Assembly: GCF_900114655.1 (NCBI RefSeq)
Contig: NZ_FOTT01000018.1
Span: 1-59,844, forward strand
Direction of reading: 5' to 3'
DNA length: 59,844 nt
DNA from: Candidatus Frackibacter sp. WG13
GTDB lineage: Bacteria > Bacillota > Halanaerobiia > Halobacteroidales > Acetohalobiaceae
Part shown: piece after piece, positions 7,568 through 16,853 of the stretch
Layout: each line of letters starts with the position of its first letter
Position numbering within the stretch: position 1 is the stretch's first letter
The notes under the pieces: generated by a model
Told to the model about the DNA's origin: nothing
Seen by the model: only the letters and a program-made list of their open reading frames with translations
Databases searched by the model: none
Program-made: the position numbers and the translations under genes

Positions 7568-10216
7568 ATGACCTCGGAAAAGAAGTATATTTATTCGTTT
7601 GAAGAAGGTTCTTTAGATCTAAAGCCAATCTTAGGAGGAAAGGGAGCTAGTCTAGGTGAGATGACTGGTTTAGATTTACCAGTACCTCCAGGAATGACAT
7701 TGACTACAGAAGCTTGTAATCTATATTATGAAAATGATGAGACTTTACCTGAATTTTTAGCCGAAGGAATTAAGGAGTATTTAAAAGAGGTAGAGGAGAA
7801 GACTGGTAAGAACTTTGGCGATAATGATAGTCCTTTATTGCTATCAGTTCGTTCGGGAGCAATAATCTCTATGCCTGGTATGATGGATACTATTCTTAAC
7901 TTAGGCTTAAATGATCAATCAGTAAAAGGGTTGGCTAAAGAAACGAATGATGAACGTTTTGCTTATGATTGTTATCGCCGTTTTATCCAAATGTTCGGTG
8001 ATGTAGTATTAAAGATCGAAGGCTACAAGTTTGGTAGGACATTAGATGCCTTAAAAGAAGAAGTTGGAGCAGAGGATGATTTAGACTTAACTACTGAGGA
8101 TTTACAAGAATTAGTTGTTAGATATAAGGCAATTATTAAAGATGAAGCCGGAATTGAATTTCCACAGGATCCTATGGATCAGTTAATTACTGCTGTAGAG
8201 GCTGTATTTGGTTCATGGAATAATGAACGAGCTATTATCTACCGAAATGCTCATGATATTGCTCATGATTTAGGTACAGCAGTTAATATCCAGACTATGG
8301 TATTTGGGAATATGGGTGATGATTCTGGAACAGGAGTTGTCTTTACAAGGAATCCATCCACAGGAGAGAATGAGTTATACGGAGAATACTTATTAAATGC
8401 ACAAGGAGAAGATGTAGTAGCCGGAATTAGAACACCGAAATCTATTCAAGCATTAGAAGATTCAAAACCAAACGTCTTTAAGCAATTAGTAGAGGTAACA
8501 GAGACTTTAGAAGATCATTATCAGGATATGCAGGACATTGAATTTACTATTGAAAAAGGAAAGTTATACTTATTGCAGACACGAACTGGAAAACGAACTG
8601 CAAAAGCAGCGATTAAGATAGCTTCTGACATGGCTGATGAAGGGTTAATTACTAAAGAAGAAGCATTACTTAGAGTAGAGCCGAAGCATGTTGAAAAGGT
8701 ATTACATAGACAGATAGACCCTGATGCAGAACCAGAAGTGATTGCTAAAGGATTACCAGCATCGCCAGGAGCAGCAGCAGGCCAAGTTGTATTCTGTGCT
8801 GATGAAGCTGAAAAGTTAGCTGGAGAAGGAAAGAAAGTAATCTTAGTTAGTTTGGAAACAACGCCAGAAGATATCCACGGAGTTTTAGCTTCCCAAGGAG
8901 TGTTAACTACTCGTGGTGGAATGACTAGTCACGCAGCAGTAGTAGCAAGAGGTATGGGTAAACCTTGTGTCTGTGGTTGTGAAGAGATAAGTGTTGACTT
9001 TGAAGCAGAAGAGTTCTTAGTTAGTGACCAAAAGATTAGGAAAGGCGATCATATAACAATTAACGGTGGAAATGGCGAAGTAATTGTCGGTAGTGTAGAT
9101 ATGACAGAACCGAAATTGAGCAAGGAGTGCCAACAAATATTAAACTGGGCTGATGAGCTAAGAGAATTAGAGGTAAGAACTAATGCTGATAACGGTCCAG
9201 ATGCTGCAAAAGCAGATGAATTTGCTGCCCAAGGAATTGGACTCTGTCGAACAGAGCATATGTTTATGGCGGCGGATAGAGTGCCGATAGTACAAAAGTT
9301 AATCTTAAGTGAATCAAAAGAAGAAGAAACCGAAGCTTTAGCTCAATTAGAGCCGATGCAAAAAGATGACTTTGAGGAGATCTTCAAAGCAATGAAAGGT
9401 AAACCAGTAACAGTTCGTCTATTAGATCCACCATTACATGAGTTCTTGCCTGATTTACCAGAGTTGATTAAAGAAGTAACTGAACTGGAGAATGCAGGAG
9501 ATGAAGAAGAATTAAAAGAGAAGCGAGAGTTATTAAGAAAAGTAAAAGATATGAGCGAATCTAACCCAATGCTAGGGTTTAGAGGTTGCCGTTTGGGAAT
9601 CATGATTCCAGAAATCTATGAGATGCAAGTAAGAGCAGTCTTTAAAGCAGCAATCGAATTAGTTGAAGAAGGGGTAGAGGTTAATCCAGAAATCATGCTT
9701 CCGTTAGTTACTCATGTTAACGAGTTTAAGATTCTTAGAGAAAAAGTAGAGAATATAGCTGATCAATTATTAGCAGAAGCTAATCTTGACTTAGAATATA
9801 AAGTAGGAACTATGATTGAATTACCAAGAGCATGTATGACAGCAGACCAGATTGCCAAAGAAGCAGACTTCTTCTCCTTTGGGACTAATGACCTAACTCA
9901 AACTACATTTGGGTTCAGTCGTGATGATGCAGAAAGTAAGTTCCTACATTATTATGTAGACGAGGAAGTCATTGAAGATAATCCATTTATTTCTTTAGAT
10001 GCTAATGGAGTTGGTAAATTAGTTAATTTAGCAGCAGATTCAGGACGAAAAGTTAATCCTAATTTAAAAGTTGGAATCTGTGGAGAACACGGTGGAGAAC
10101 CAAAATCGATAGCTTTATGCCACGAATATGGATTAGACTATGTTAGTTGCTCTCCGTATCGAGTACCAGTAGCACGTCTAGCAGCTGCACAAGCTAAGAT
10201 TAATAGTGAAGAATAA
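7568..10216 (+). CDS. ppdK: Pyruvate, phosphate dikinase
   Basis: PPDK interconverts pyruvate + ATP + Pi and PEP + AMP + PPi. The ATG at 7568 (12 bases after AAAGGAG) gives 882 aa; a TTG at 7556 would touch the ribosome site and is less likely. The swivelling domain has GGMTSHAAVVARG, with phospho-carrier His455 and the regulator's target Thr453. The number matches the well-studied clostridial enzyme, whose catalytic residue is also His455. The C-terminal PEP/pyruvate domain ends with the GICGEHGGEP loop (Cys838). Two candidate regulatory kinases are encoded upstream. Confidence 0.97.
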   Translation: MTSEKKYIYSFEEGSLDLKPILGGKGASLGEMTGLDLPVPPGMTLTTEACNLYYENDETLPEFLAEGIKEYLKEVEEKTGKNFGDNDSPLLLSVRSGAIISMPGMMDTILNLGLNDQSVKGLAKETNDERFAYDCYRRFIQMFGDVVLKIEGYKFGRTLDALKEEVGAEDDLDLTTEDLQELVVRYKAIIKDEAGIEFPQDPMDQLITAVEAVFGSWNNERAIIYRNAHDIAHDLGTAVNIQTMVFGNMGDDSGTGVVFTRNPSTGENELYGEYLLNAQGEDVVAGIRTPKSIQALEDSKPNVFKQLVEVTETLEDHYQDMQDIEFTIEKGKLYLLQTRTGKRTAKAAIKIASDMADEGLITKEEALLRVEPKHVEKVLHRQIDPDAEPEVIAKGLPASPGAAAGQVVFCADEAEKLAGEGKKVILVSLETTPEDIHGVLASQGVLTTRGGMTSHAAVVARGMGKPCVCGCEEISVDFEAEEFLVSDQKIRKGDHITINGGNGEVIVGSVDMTEPKLSKECQQILNWADELRELEVRTNADNGPDAAKADEFAAQGIGLCRTEHMFMAADRVPIVQKLILSESKEEETEALAQLEPMQKDDFEEIFKAMKGKPVTVRLLDPPLHEFLPDLPELIKEVTELENAGDEEELKEKRELLRKVKDMSESNPMLGFRGCRLGIMIPEIYEMQVRAVFKAAIELVEEGVEVNPEIMLPLVTHVNEFKILREKVENIADQLLAEANLDLEYKVGTMIELPRACMTADQIAKEADFFSFGTNDLTQTTFGFSRDDAESKFLHYYVDEEVIEDNPFISLDANGVGKLVNLAADSGRKVNPNLKVGICGEHGGEPKSIALCHEYGLDYVSCSPYRVPVARLAAAQAKINSEE

Positions 10217-10247
10217 ATAGTAATATAACCTAACTAGCAAATGAACA

Positions 10248-10280
10248 AAAAGATAAGGGGAATTTCCCCTTATCTTTTTG
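10248..10280 (+). terminator. Rho-independent terminator after ppdK
   Basis: AAAAGATAAGGGGAA is followed immediately by its exact complement TTCCCCTTATCTTTT, then T-rich sequence. This strong hairpin closes the ccpN-ppdK unit. Confidence 0.93.
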
Positions 10281-10377
10281 TTTTAAATACTAATTTTTAT
10301 ACTTTTTTCTTTTTAAAAAGTAATTCTTATGACTGTCGTGTAATAATAATATAACAGTTGAAAGGAGTGGTTTTTTA

Positions 10378-10971
10378 ATGTTGATTATTGGTCTTAATGG
10401 TAGTCCAAATCAGGACGGAAATACAGAATTATTATTAAATAAAGCATTAGATGCTGCAGAAGAATTAGGAGCAGAAACAGAAATTATTCAGGTTGCCGAT
10501 AGTTTAGAAGAGTTAGAAGAACCATACTGTACTAGTTGTTCACAGCCATGTGCTAAGGTTTGCTATGAAGGAACTAAATTAGAGGAAGACTATGACTTAC
10601 TGACTAAAGCTGATGGAGTTATCATTGGTAGTCCGGTCTACTTTGGAACTGTTAGTGCTCAATTAAAAGGTTTTTGGGATATGACTCGTGACTTACGTAA
10701 AGAGTTTAGTTTACTTAATACAGTAGGAGGAGGCGTAACTGTTGGAGCAGGTAGATTCGGAGGTCAAGAGACTACTTTAAATGCTATACATGATATGATG
10801 TTAGTTCAGGGTATGATAGTTGTAGGTGATGGTGATGATGAAAGTGATGCTGGTCACCAAGGAGCTGCTGCTCAACGTTTAGCTGCCGAAGATGAAAATG
10901 GACAGTTAAGAGCAGAGATTATAGGAAGAAGAGTAGCGAAAGTAGCTAATGCTACTAAAAGTTTACGATAG
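10378..10971 (+). CDS. Flavodoxin-fold NAD(P)H-dependent FMN reductase / iron-sulfur flavoprotein-like
   Basis: The 197-aa protein starts GLNGSPNQDGNT (5-16), the FMN-phosphate loop of NADPH-dependent FMN reductases. GSPVYFGTVSAQLKGFWD (about 82-99) is the second flavin-binding stretch. Four cysteines, C51-x2-C54-x3-C58-x3-C62, sit where iron-sulfur flavoproteins carry their cluster motif, though the spacing differs slightly from the classical one. An electron-transfer role is likely; the partner is unknown. It has its own Shine-Dalgarno site (AAAGGAGTGG) and is followed by dgt after about 26 bases. Confidence 0.8.
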   Translation: MLIIGLNGSPNQDGNTELLLNKALDAAEELGAETEIIQVADSLEELEEPYCTSCSQPCAKVCYEGTKLEEDYDLLTKADGVIIGSPVYFGTVSAQLKGFWDMTRDLRKEFSLLNTVGGGVTVGAGRFGGQETTLNAIHDMMLVQGMIVVGDGDDESDAGHQGAAAQRLAAEDENGQLRAEIIGRRVAKVANATKSLR

Positions 10972-10997
10972 CTAAAAACTAAGGAAGGTGAGTTATA

Positions 10998-12008
10998 ATG
11001 ACTCACAGAGAGAGACTAGAAAAAATAGAAGTAGAGCGTCTAGCTGATAATGCAGCTTTAAGTATTGAAACGAAAGGAAGACAGTATGAAGAGCCAAAGT
11101 GCCAAGTAAGGTCAGCCTTCCAACGAGATAGAGACCGTATTATTCATTCTAAAGCTTTTAGGCGTTTAAAACATAAGACGCAGGTCTTTATTGCGCCTGA
11201 AGGAGACCATTATCGTACTCGTTTGACTCATACTTTAGAAGTGTCTCAGATTGCTCGAACCATTGCCAGAGCTTTATATTTAAATGAGGATTTAACTGAG
11301 GCAATAGCCCTGGGTCATGACCTGGGGCATACTCCTTTTGGGCATGCTGGGGAAAGTGCTTTAAATGAAGTCTATCCTTTAGGGTTTGAGCATAATAAAC
11401 AGAGTTTAAGAGTAGTAGAATTATTAGAAGTTAAGTCTGATAATTATTCCGGGCTTAACTTAACTGTCGAAGTTAAAGATGGCATCTTAAATCATACTGG
11501 TTCTAAAGAACCTATGACCTTAGAAGGACAGATTGTAAAGATAGCAGATAGAATAGCATATATTAATCATGATATAGATGATGCGTTGCGAGCAGGGGTT
11601 ATATCCAAAGAAGATTTGCCCCAAAGTCCTTTAGAGGTTTTAGGTCAAAGTAGTGCTGAAAGAATTGATAATATGGTAAAAGATATTATCAAGAATAGTT
11701 GGCAGACTGATAAAATAAAGATGAGTAAAGAAGTAAAGGCAGCAACAGATGAGTTAAGGAGTTATCTCTTTGCTCATGTGTATATCGGTTCAATGGCAAA
11801 ATCAGAAGAAGGAAAAGCGAAGAAATTATTGAAAGAACTATTTATATACTATAATCAATATCCCGAAGAATTAACATCTGAATTTAAAGATAAATTAAAT
11901 GAATATACTATAGACCGAATAGTTGTTGATTATATTGCGGGGATGACTGATAGATATGCATTAAAGATGGGAGAAGAGTTATTCTTGCCTAATCCATGGC
12001 TTGGATAA
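10998..12008 (+). CDS. dgt: Deoxyguanosinetriphosphate triphosphohydrolase (dGTPase-like)
   Basis: This HD-superfamily dNTP triphosphohydrolase (336 aa, the shorter Firmicute type) releases deoxynucleoside and tripolyphosphate. Metal ligands are visible as His78 (RLTHTLEV) and His107-Asp108 in ALGHDLGHTPFGHAGE. The N-terminal SKAFRRLKHKTQVF is a family hallmark. In clostridia dgt often lies just before dnaG and rpoD, as here, linking it to DNA replication. Start ATG 10998 follows AAGGAAGGTGAG. Confidence 0.92.
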   Translation: MTHRERLEKIEVERLADNAALSIETKGRQYEEPKCQVRSAFQRDRDRIIHSKAFRRLKHKTQVFIAPEGDHYRTRLTHTLEVSQIARTIARALYLNEDLTEAIALGHDLGHTPFGHAGESALNEVYPLGFEHNKQSLRVVELLEVKSDNYSGLNLTVEVKDGILNHTGSKEPMTLEGQIVKIADRIAYINHDIDDALRAGVISKEDLPQSPLEVLGQSSAERIDNMVKDIIKNSWQTDKIKMSKEVKAATDELRSYLFAHVYIGSMAKSEEGKAKKLLKELFIYYNQYPEELTSEFKDKLNEYTIDRIVVDYIAGMTDRYALKMGEELFLPNPWLG

Positions 12009-12097
12009 TCCAATGCATAATTTTATAAAAAATGGAAATAATAGACTCAAGCTCTAATTAGAGAGGTATAATATATATTTATTGAAGTTCATAATTG

Positions 12098-12119
12098 AAT
12101 GTTAAGTATGCTTAACATT
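12098..12119. other. 9-bp perfect inverted repeat (operator-like or weak hairpin)
   Basis: AATGTTAAG (12098-12106) and CTTAACATT (12111-12119) are exact complements around TATG. The site lies between dgt and the YaiI-type gene, 26 bases after a TATAAT hexamer (12067-12072). There is no T-run, so an operator is as plausible as an RNA hairpin. The remainder of 12009-12228 is AT-rich without a gene. Confidence 0.5.
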
Positions 12120-12228
12120 ATAAGAGTTTTATACCAATAAATCATAAAATTAGCTATTATAAAGAAGGAATTTAGTGATTTTTATCGAAAAAAGTTTATT
12201 GCTGCCTATAATGATTGGAGAATTTAAA

Positions 12229-12672
12229 ATGAAAGTTTTAGTTGATGCAGATGCGTGTCCAGTTAAAGATTTAATTATTAAGTTAGGGACTAAGACTACT
12301 TACCAATTGATAATGGTAAGTAGTGTAGCCCACTGGTCTAAACAAACAAAGAATGAAGAAGTAGATTATATTACTGTTGATAATAGGCCAGAGGCTGCGG
12401 ATATGAAAATTATTAATTTAGCTAATACTAGTGATATAGTAGTAACACAGGATTATGGATTAGCAGCACTATTGTTAGGTAAGGGAGTTAAAGTACTATC
12501 ACCAAGAGGAAAACTCTTTACAGAAGCTAATATTAATTATCTTTTAAGTAGAAGACATCAAACAGCTAAATTACGAAGAGCTGGCGGAAGAAGTAAAGGG
12601 CCTAGCAAATATTCAGAAGCTGATAGGGAACGATTCGAGAATAATTTTAAAAAATTACTTGGACTACTATGA
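12229..12672 (+). CDS. YaiI/YqxD family protein (UPF0178)
   Basis: This 148-aa protein opens with the signature MKVLVDADACPVKD, with further conserved blocks VDNRPEAADMKI and VVTQDYGLAALLLGKG. It is a PIN-like fold family of unknown biochemical role, usually encoded next to dnaG in Firmicutes, as here. ATG 12229 fits the conserved N-terminus and TTGGAG 8 bases upstream. The frame stays open to 12175, and ATG 12211 is a weaker alternative. Confidence 0.9.
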   Translation: MKVLVDADACPVKDLIIKLGTKTTYQLIMVSSVAHWSKQTKNEEVDYITVDNRPEAADMKIINLANTSDIVVTQDYGLAALLLGKGVKVLSPRGKLFTEANINYLLSRRHQTAKLRRAGGRSKGPSKYSEADRERFENNFKKLLGLL

Positions 12673-12689
12673 TTAAAGGGTGAGTTAGA

Positions 12690-14537
12690 TTGGCTTATAT
12701 AGATGATAATTTTATAGATCAAGTTAGATTTGGTAACGATATAATAGATGTCATTTCTGAGTATTTGCAACTAGAGCGTTCTGGTAGTGATTATAAAGGC
12801 TTATGTCCTTTTCATGATGAAAATACTCCATCATTTATGGTTAGTCCAGATAAACAGCTATATCACTGTTTTGGTTGTGGTGCTGGCGGGAATATATTTA
12901 ACTTTATAATGGAGATTGAGAATGTAGAATTTATAGAAGCTGTTGAAATCTTAGCCGAAAGAATCGGTTTATCATTACCAGAAAAGGATAATTATAATGA
13001 TAAAAAACGGTCTAAAAAAGGAGAGATATATGAGATTCATGATTGGGCCGTTAAGTTCTTTAATTATTTGTTGACTGAAACTAAGCAGGGGGAAGAGGCT
13101 TATAATTATTTAAAGAATCGTGGTTTCGATGAGGAAATTATAAAAAAATTTCAATTAGGTTATGCGCCTGATAGTTGGGATGCACTCTTTAATTTCTTAA
13201 AAAAGAAAGGTTATTCAGTAAAGCGTATTCATCAGTCGGGCTTAATAATTCCTCGTAAAAAAGGTAATGGTTATTATGATCGTTTTCGTAATAGACTTAT
13301 CTTTACGATCTGTAATCCACGGGGACAGACAATTGGTTTTGGCGGTAGGGTTTTAGATGATTCACAGCCTAAATATCTTAATTCACCAGAAACTATAGTC
13401 TTTAACAAGCGAAACAATCTTTATGGTTTACATTTAGCGAAGAAAGCAATTAGAAGGTCAGGTAGTGCTGTTATAGTTGAAGGTTATACAGATATGATTA
13501 CCGGATATCAATTTGGTATCAAGAATTTAGTAGCGTCACTGGGGACCTCTTTAACTAAGGCGCAAGCTCAATTATTAAAACGCTATGCAGAACGAGTATA
13601 TATAGCTTATGATGGTGATACTGCTGGTGAAAGTGCTACTTTAAGAGGGCTAGATATCTTGAAAGAAGTTGGGGTTGAGGTTTATGTAGTTAATCTACCT
13701 CAGGATTCTGACCCTGATGAAGTGATTAGAGAGAGGGGAAAAGAAAATTTTGATTCTTTATTAGAAGAGGCTGTCTCATTAATTGAATTTAAGATGAACT
13801 GTCTATTAGAGGATAAAAGGTCAGGTAAGGTTGAAGATAAAGTAAAAGCAGTTGAACGAATAATACCTATCTTAGCACAAATTGAGAATCAGGTTGAGCG
13901 TGAGGAATACATTAAGCAGGCAGCTAATAAGGTTGAAACGAATCCAGGAGCAATTAAAGCTCGGTTAAAGAATTATATTTATCAAAATAATAAAGTTAAG
14001 TCTAGAAAACAGGATAGAAATTATAAAGATTGGAATAATAAAGATAAATTTGAAGTAGAATCTGATGATAAAATAAATGATATTGAAGATATTTACTTAA
14101 AATCAGCAAAAGATTTATTAAGATTAATGTTAGATAACAGGCAAGTCTTAAATTTGGTAAAAGAAGAGCTTGAATCAGAAGATTTCATTATAGATAAATA
14201 TAGATTTATTGCAGAGTTAATCTATAATTCTGAGGCTGATAATTTTGATTGGGCAAAGCTTATAGAAGAGGTAGAAGATCAAAAGATAAAAGAGTTAATT
14301 ACCGAATTAGCATTAGTTACTGATGAGATAGATAATTCTAGCGATTATCAAGAGGATATTGCAAAAGGTTATATTAAAAAAATAAAGGAGTATCAACTTA
14401 AGATGAAGAAAAAAGAATTAGAGGAAGAAATACAGAAATATGAAACAAATAATGATTTTTCTAAAGTAAATGATCTTTTACGAGAATATCAAGAATTATG
14501 CAAAGAGGAAGTTCTTATTAGGAAGGAGGGAGATTAA
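12690..14537 (+). CDS. dnaG: DNA primase
   Basis: DnaG synthesises RNA primers at the replication fork. The product is 615 aa. A CHCC zinc finger lies at Cys39, His42, Cys60 and Cys63. The central Toprim domain has [10 protein letters not shown] (about 261-270) and AYDGDTAG (about 305-312) as metal-binding motifs. The C-terminus is the helicase-interaction region. The start is TTG 12690 after AAAGGGTGAG, 17 bases beyond the upstream stop. It overlaps rpoD by one base (TAATG), the classic macromolecular-synthesis operon arrangement. Confidence 0.97.
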   Translation: MAYIDDNFIDQVRFGNDIIDVISEYLQLERSGSDYKGLCPFHDENTPSFMVSPDKQLYHCFGCGAGGNIFNFIMEIENVEFIEAVEILAERIGLSLPEKDNYNDKKRSKKGEIYEIHDWAVKFFNYLLTETKQGEEAYNYLKNRGFDEEIIKKFQLGYAPDSWDALFNFLKKKGYSVKRIHQSGLIIPRKKGNGYYDRFRNRLIFTICNPRGQTIGFGGRVLDDSQPKYLNSPETIVFNKRNNLYGLHLAKKAIRRSGSAVIVEGYTDMITGYQFGIKNLVASLGTSLTKAQAQLLKRYAERVYIAYDGDTAGESATLRGLDILKEVGVEVYVVNLPQDSDPDEVIRERGKENFDSLLEEAVSLIEFKMNCLLEDKRSGKVEDKVKAVERIIPILAQIENQVEREEYIKQAANKVETNPGAIKARLKNYIYQNNKVKSRKQDRNYKDWNNKDKFEVESDDKINDIEDIYLKSAKDLLRLMLDNRQVLNLVKEELESEDFIIDKYRFIAELIYNSEADNFDWAKLIEEVEDQKIKELITELALVTDEIDNSSDYQEDIAKGYIKKIKEYQLKMKKKELEEEIQKYETNNDFSKVNDLLREYQELCKEEVLIRKEGD

Positions 14538-15640
14538 TGACCGAGGCAACTCGAGATGTGATTGAGAAGGAAGTCAAGAAGTTGATTGAAAAAGGGAAAG
14601 AAGATGGGACTTTAAGTTATGAAGAGATAATGGATGCTCTTTCTGAAATTGAGTTGAGTTCAGAACAGATCAATGATATATATGAAACTTTGGCTGAAAT
14701 GGGGATTGAGGTTACCGATGATAGCGAAGAAGATGAAGCTAGCCAAGAAAAGGGCGAAGATGACGATGATGATTCAGGGAGCAGTTTAGACCTTAGTGTG
14801 CCCGATGGTGTAGGGATTGATGATCCAGTAAGAATGTATTTAAAAGAGATTGGCAAGGTCCCTTTATTAACGGCAGAAGAAGAGGTTAAGCTAGCCAAAA
14901 GAATGGAAGAAGGCGATGAGGAAGCTAAGCGAATGTTAGCAGAGGCTAATTTGCGTTTAGTAGTAAGTATAGCTAAGAAGTATGTTGGTAGAGGAATGTT
15001 ATTCTTAGATTTAATTCAAGAAGGAAACTTAGGTTTGATTAAAGCTGTAGAAAAGTTTGATTATACTAAAGGTTATAAGTTCAGCACCTATGCTACTTGG
15101 TGGATTAGACAAGCTATTACACGTTCAATAGCTGACCAAGCACGAACAATTAGAATTCCTGTTCACATGGTAGAGACGATTAATAAAGTAATTAGGGTTT
15201 CAAGGCATCTCCTGCAGGAACTTGGTAGAGAACCATCTCCGGAAGAGATAGCAGAAGAGATGGATTTGACCGAAGAAAAAGTAAGAGAGATTATGAAGAT
15301 TGCACAAGAACCGGTTTCATTAGAGACACCGATTGGCGAAGAAGAGGATAGTCATTTAGGAGACTTTATTGAGGATGAGGACGCCCCAGCACCTTCGGCT
15401 GCGGCTTCATATATGCTACTCCAAGAGCAGCTTGACGAAGTATTGGATACATTAAGTGACCGTGAAAAGAGAGTATTAGAGTTGAGATTTGGGGTAGAAG
15501 ATGGACGTTCACGTACTTTAGAAGAGGTTGGTAAAGAATTTGGAGTGACTAGAGAGCGTATTAGACAGATAGAAGCTAAAGCACTTCGCAAATTAAGACA
15601 CCCAAGCCGAAGTAAAAAGTTAAAAGATTACTTAGATTAA
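14537..15640 (+). CDS. rpoD: Primary sigma factor RpoD (SigA)
   Basis: The housekeeping sigma-70 factor (367 aa) recognises the TTGACA/TATAAT promoters seen in this window. After a short region 1 and a very acidic linker (about 55-82) come region 1.2 ([16 protein letters not shown], about 94-109), region 2 with the -10-reading [17 protein letters not shown] helix, region 3, and region 4.2 [20 protein letters not shown] with the -35-reading helix. It starts within the dnaG stop codon (TAATG) after GGAAGGAGGG. Confidence 0.98.
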   Translation: MTEATRDVIEKEVKKLIEKGKEDGTLSYEEIMDALSEIELSSEQINDIYETLAEMGIEVTDDSEEDEASQEKGEDDDDDSGSSLDLSVPDGVGIDDPVRMYLKEIGKVPLLTAEEEVKLAKRMEEGDEEAKRMLAEANLRLVVSIAKKYVGRGMLFLDLIQEGNLGLIKAVEKFDYTKGYKFSTYATWWIRQAITRSIADQARTIRIPVHMVETINKVIRVSRHLLQELGREPSPEEIAEEMDLTEEKVREIMKIAQEPVSLETPIGEEEDSHLGDFIEDEDAPAPSAAASYMLLQEQLDEVLDTLSDREKRVLELRFGVEDGRSRTLEEVGKEFGVTRERIRQIEAKALRKLRHPSRSKKLKDYLD

Positions 15641-15738
15641 AGTTAAGGGATGGTATATTATTTATGAATAATATTAAGTAATTTGAAGGATATGATAGAT
15701 AATTAAAGATAATTTTTTCAAATCATCAATTATCTTAA

Positions 15739-15767
15739 TTGACCTTTTAATAGATTTATCATATAAT
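15739..15767 (+). promoter_or_regulatory. tRNA operon promoter
   Basis: TTGACC (15739-15744), a 17-nt spacer and a perfect TATAAT (15762-15767) put a start near 15774, about 15 bases before tRNA-Asn. The rest of 15641-15788 is AT-rich and holds only a weak hairpin after rpoD. Confidence 0.8.
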
Positions 15768-15788
15768 TAATGCTGTTGCAAGTGATGG

Positions 15789-15864
15789 TCCCCGATAGCT
15801 CAGTTGGTAGAGCAGATGGCTGTTAACCATCGAGTCGTAGGTTCGAGTCCTACTCGGGGAGCCA
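15789..15864 (+). tRNA. tRNA-Asn (GTT)
   Basis: A complete 76-nt cloverleaf: the acceptor arm TCCCCGA pairs with TCGGGGA, G is the discriminator and CCA is encoded. The anticodon loop CTGTTAA carries GTT at 15822-15824, and the T-loop GTTCGAGTCC is canonical. Confidence 0.97.
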
Positions 15865-15877
15865 TTTAATTTTGTTA

Positions 15878-15954
15878 GGGTCCATAGCTCAGTTGGTCAG
15901 AGCACTCGGCTCATAACCGAGTGGTCCTAGGTTCAAATCCTAGTGGACCCACCA
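15878..15954 (+). tRNA. tRNA with CAT anticodon: elongator Met, or Ile2
   Basis: A 77-nt cloverleaf with encoded CCA: GGGTCCA pairs with TGGACCC and the T-loop is GTTCAAATCC. CAT lies at 15912-15914 in loop CTCATAA. The first acceptor pair is G-C, so it is not the initiator, which has a mismatch there. A CAT anticodon is also used by the isoleucine tRNA whose C is changed to lysidine; the sequence does not exclude that. Confidence 0.92.
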
Positions 15955-15994
15955 TTTAAACTTTAACATTAAGTTACATAAACTATAAATAACA

Positions 15995-16028
15995 GGCTCT
16001 GTCTAATTAATTAGATGGAGTCTTTTTT
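15995..16028 (+). terminator. Terminator of the tRNA operon
   Basis: GGCTCTGTCTAA pairs (with G-U pairs) with TTAGATGGAGTC, followed by TTTTTT. The remaining spacer to 16163 is AT-rich and shows no gene. Confidence 0.85.
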
Positions 16029-16163
16029 ATATCATTGATTTGCAGGAACATTCCTTCTTCTTCTTGAATATAATATTATGGAAAATAAAAAAATATAATA
16101 ATTTTTGCCAGTAATGTATATTATATTAATTAGAGCAAAAATTTAAACTATGTGGTGAAAAAG

Positions 16164-16853
16164 ATGCAATTATCAAAGAGATTATTAAAGTTAATTTCAT
16201 TTGTAGACCAACCCTGTAGTATTGCCGATATTGGTACTGATCACGCTTATTTACCGATCTATTTAGCTAAAAATTTTAGTTGTGATAAGCTAATTGCTAC
16301 TGATATTAAGCAAGGACCTTATGAGGCTGCTGTAAGCAATATAAAGAAGTTTGGGCTTCAAGATAAAATCGAAGTTAGGATAGGGGCTGGATTAACTGTT
16401 TTAAAGCCTAAAGAAGTGAAGAGTATAGTGATAGCTGGAATGGGTGGGAATACTATTATAGATATCTTAACTAATGAAATAGAGGTTACTAATTCATTGG
16501 AAAAGCTTATTTTACAGCCGATGAATGCTAGTTATAATTTAAGAGAATGGCTAGTTACTAATCATTGGCAGATAAAAGATGAAGGTTTAGTTAGAGAAGG
16601 TGCTAAGTTTTACGAGGTTATTGCTGCTCAACCAGGCCAAGAGATAATCGACAATGATTTTTTATTAGAGGTTGGGCCTAGACTTAGAGAAGAAGAACCT
16701 CAAGATTATAAAGAATTTCTATTATCTAAAGCGGAAGGTTGGCAACGAATATTGAATGATTTACCAGAAAAGGAGATACCAGAGCTGATAAATAAACGTA
16801 GAGTACTGGAAGAAAAGATAGCTAATATTAGGGAGGTAATTCAATGTCTTTAA
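16164..16853 (+). CDS. trmK: tRNA (adenine(22)-N1)-methyltransferase
   Basis: TrmK methylates N1 of A22 in tRNAs using S-adenosylmethionine. The Rossmann SAM site is visible as SIADIGTDHAYLPIYL near the N-terminus, and VIAGMGGNTIIDIL and LILQPMNASYNLREWL are family motifs. From ATG 16164 (after GGTGAAAAAG) the protein is 229 aa; GTG 16152 is in frame but too close to the ribosome site. It overlaps the Nif3-family gene by 10 bases, the pairing usual in Firmicutes, where both follow rpoD. Confidence 0.92.
   Translation: MQLSKRLLKLISFVDQPCSIADIGTDHAYLPIYLAKNFSCDKLIATDIKQGPYEAAVSNIKKFGLQDKIEVRIGAGLTVLKPKEVKSIVIAGMGGNTIIDILTNEIEVTNSLEKLILQPMNASYNLREWLVTNHWQIKDEGLVREGAKFYEVIAAQPGQEIIDNDFLLEVGPRLREEEPQDYKEFLLSKAEGWQRILNDLPEKEIPELINKRRVLEEKIANIREVIQCL

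Noticed and set aside
15878-15954. Initiator tRNA-fMet
   Set aside because: The first acceptor pair is G-C; the bacterial initiator has a mismatch at 1-72.
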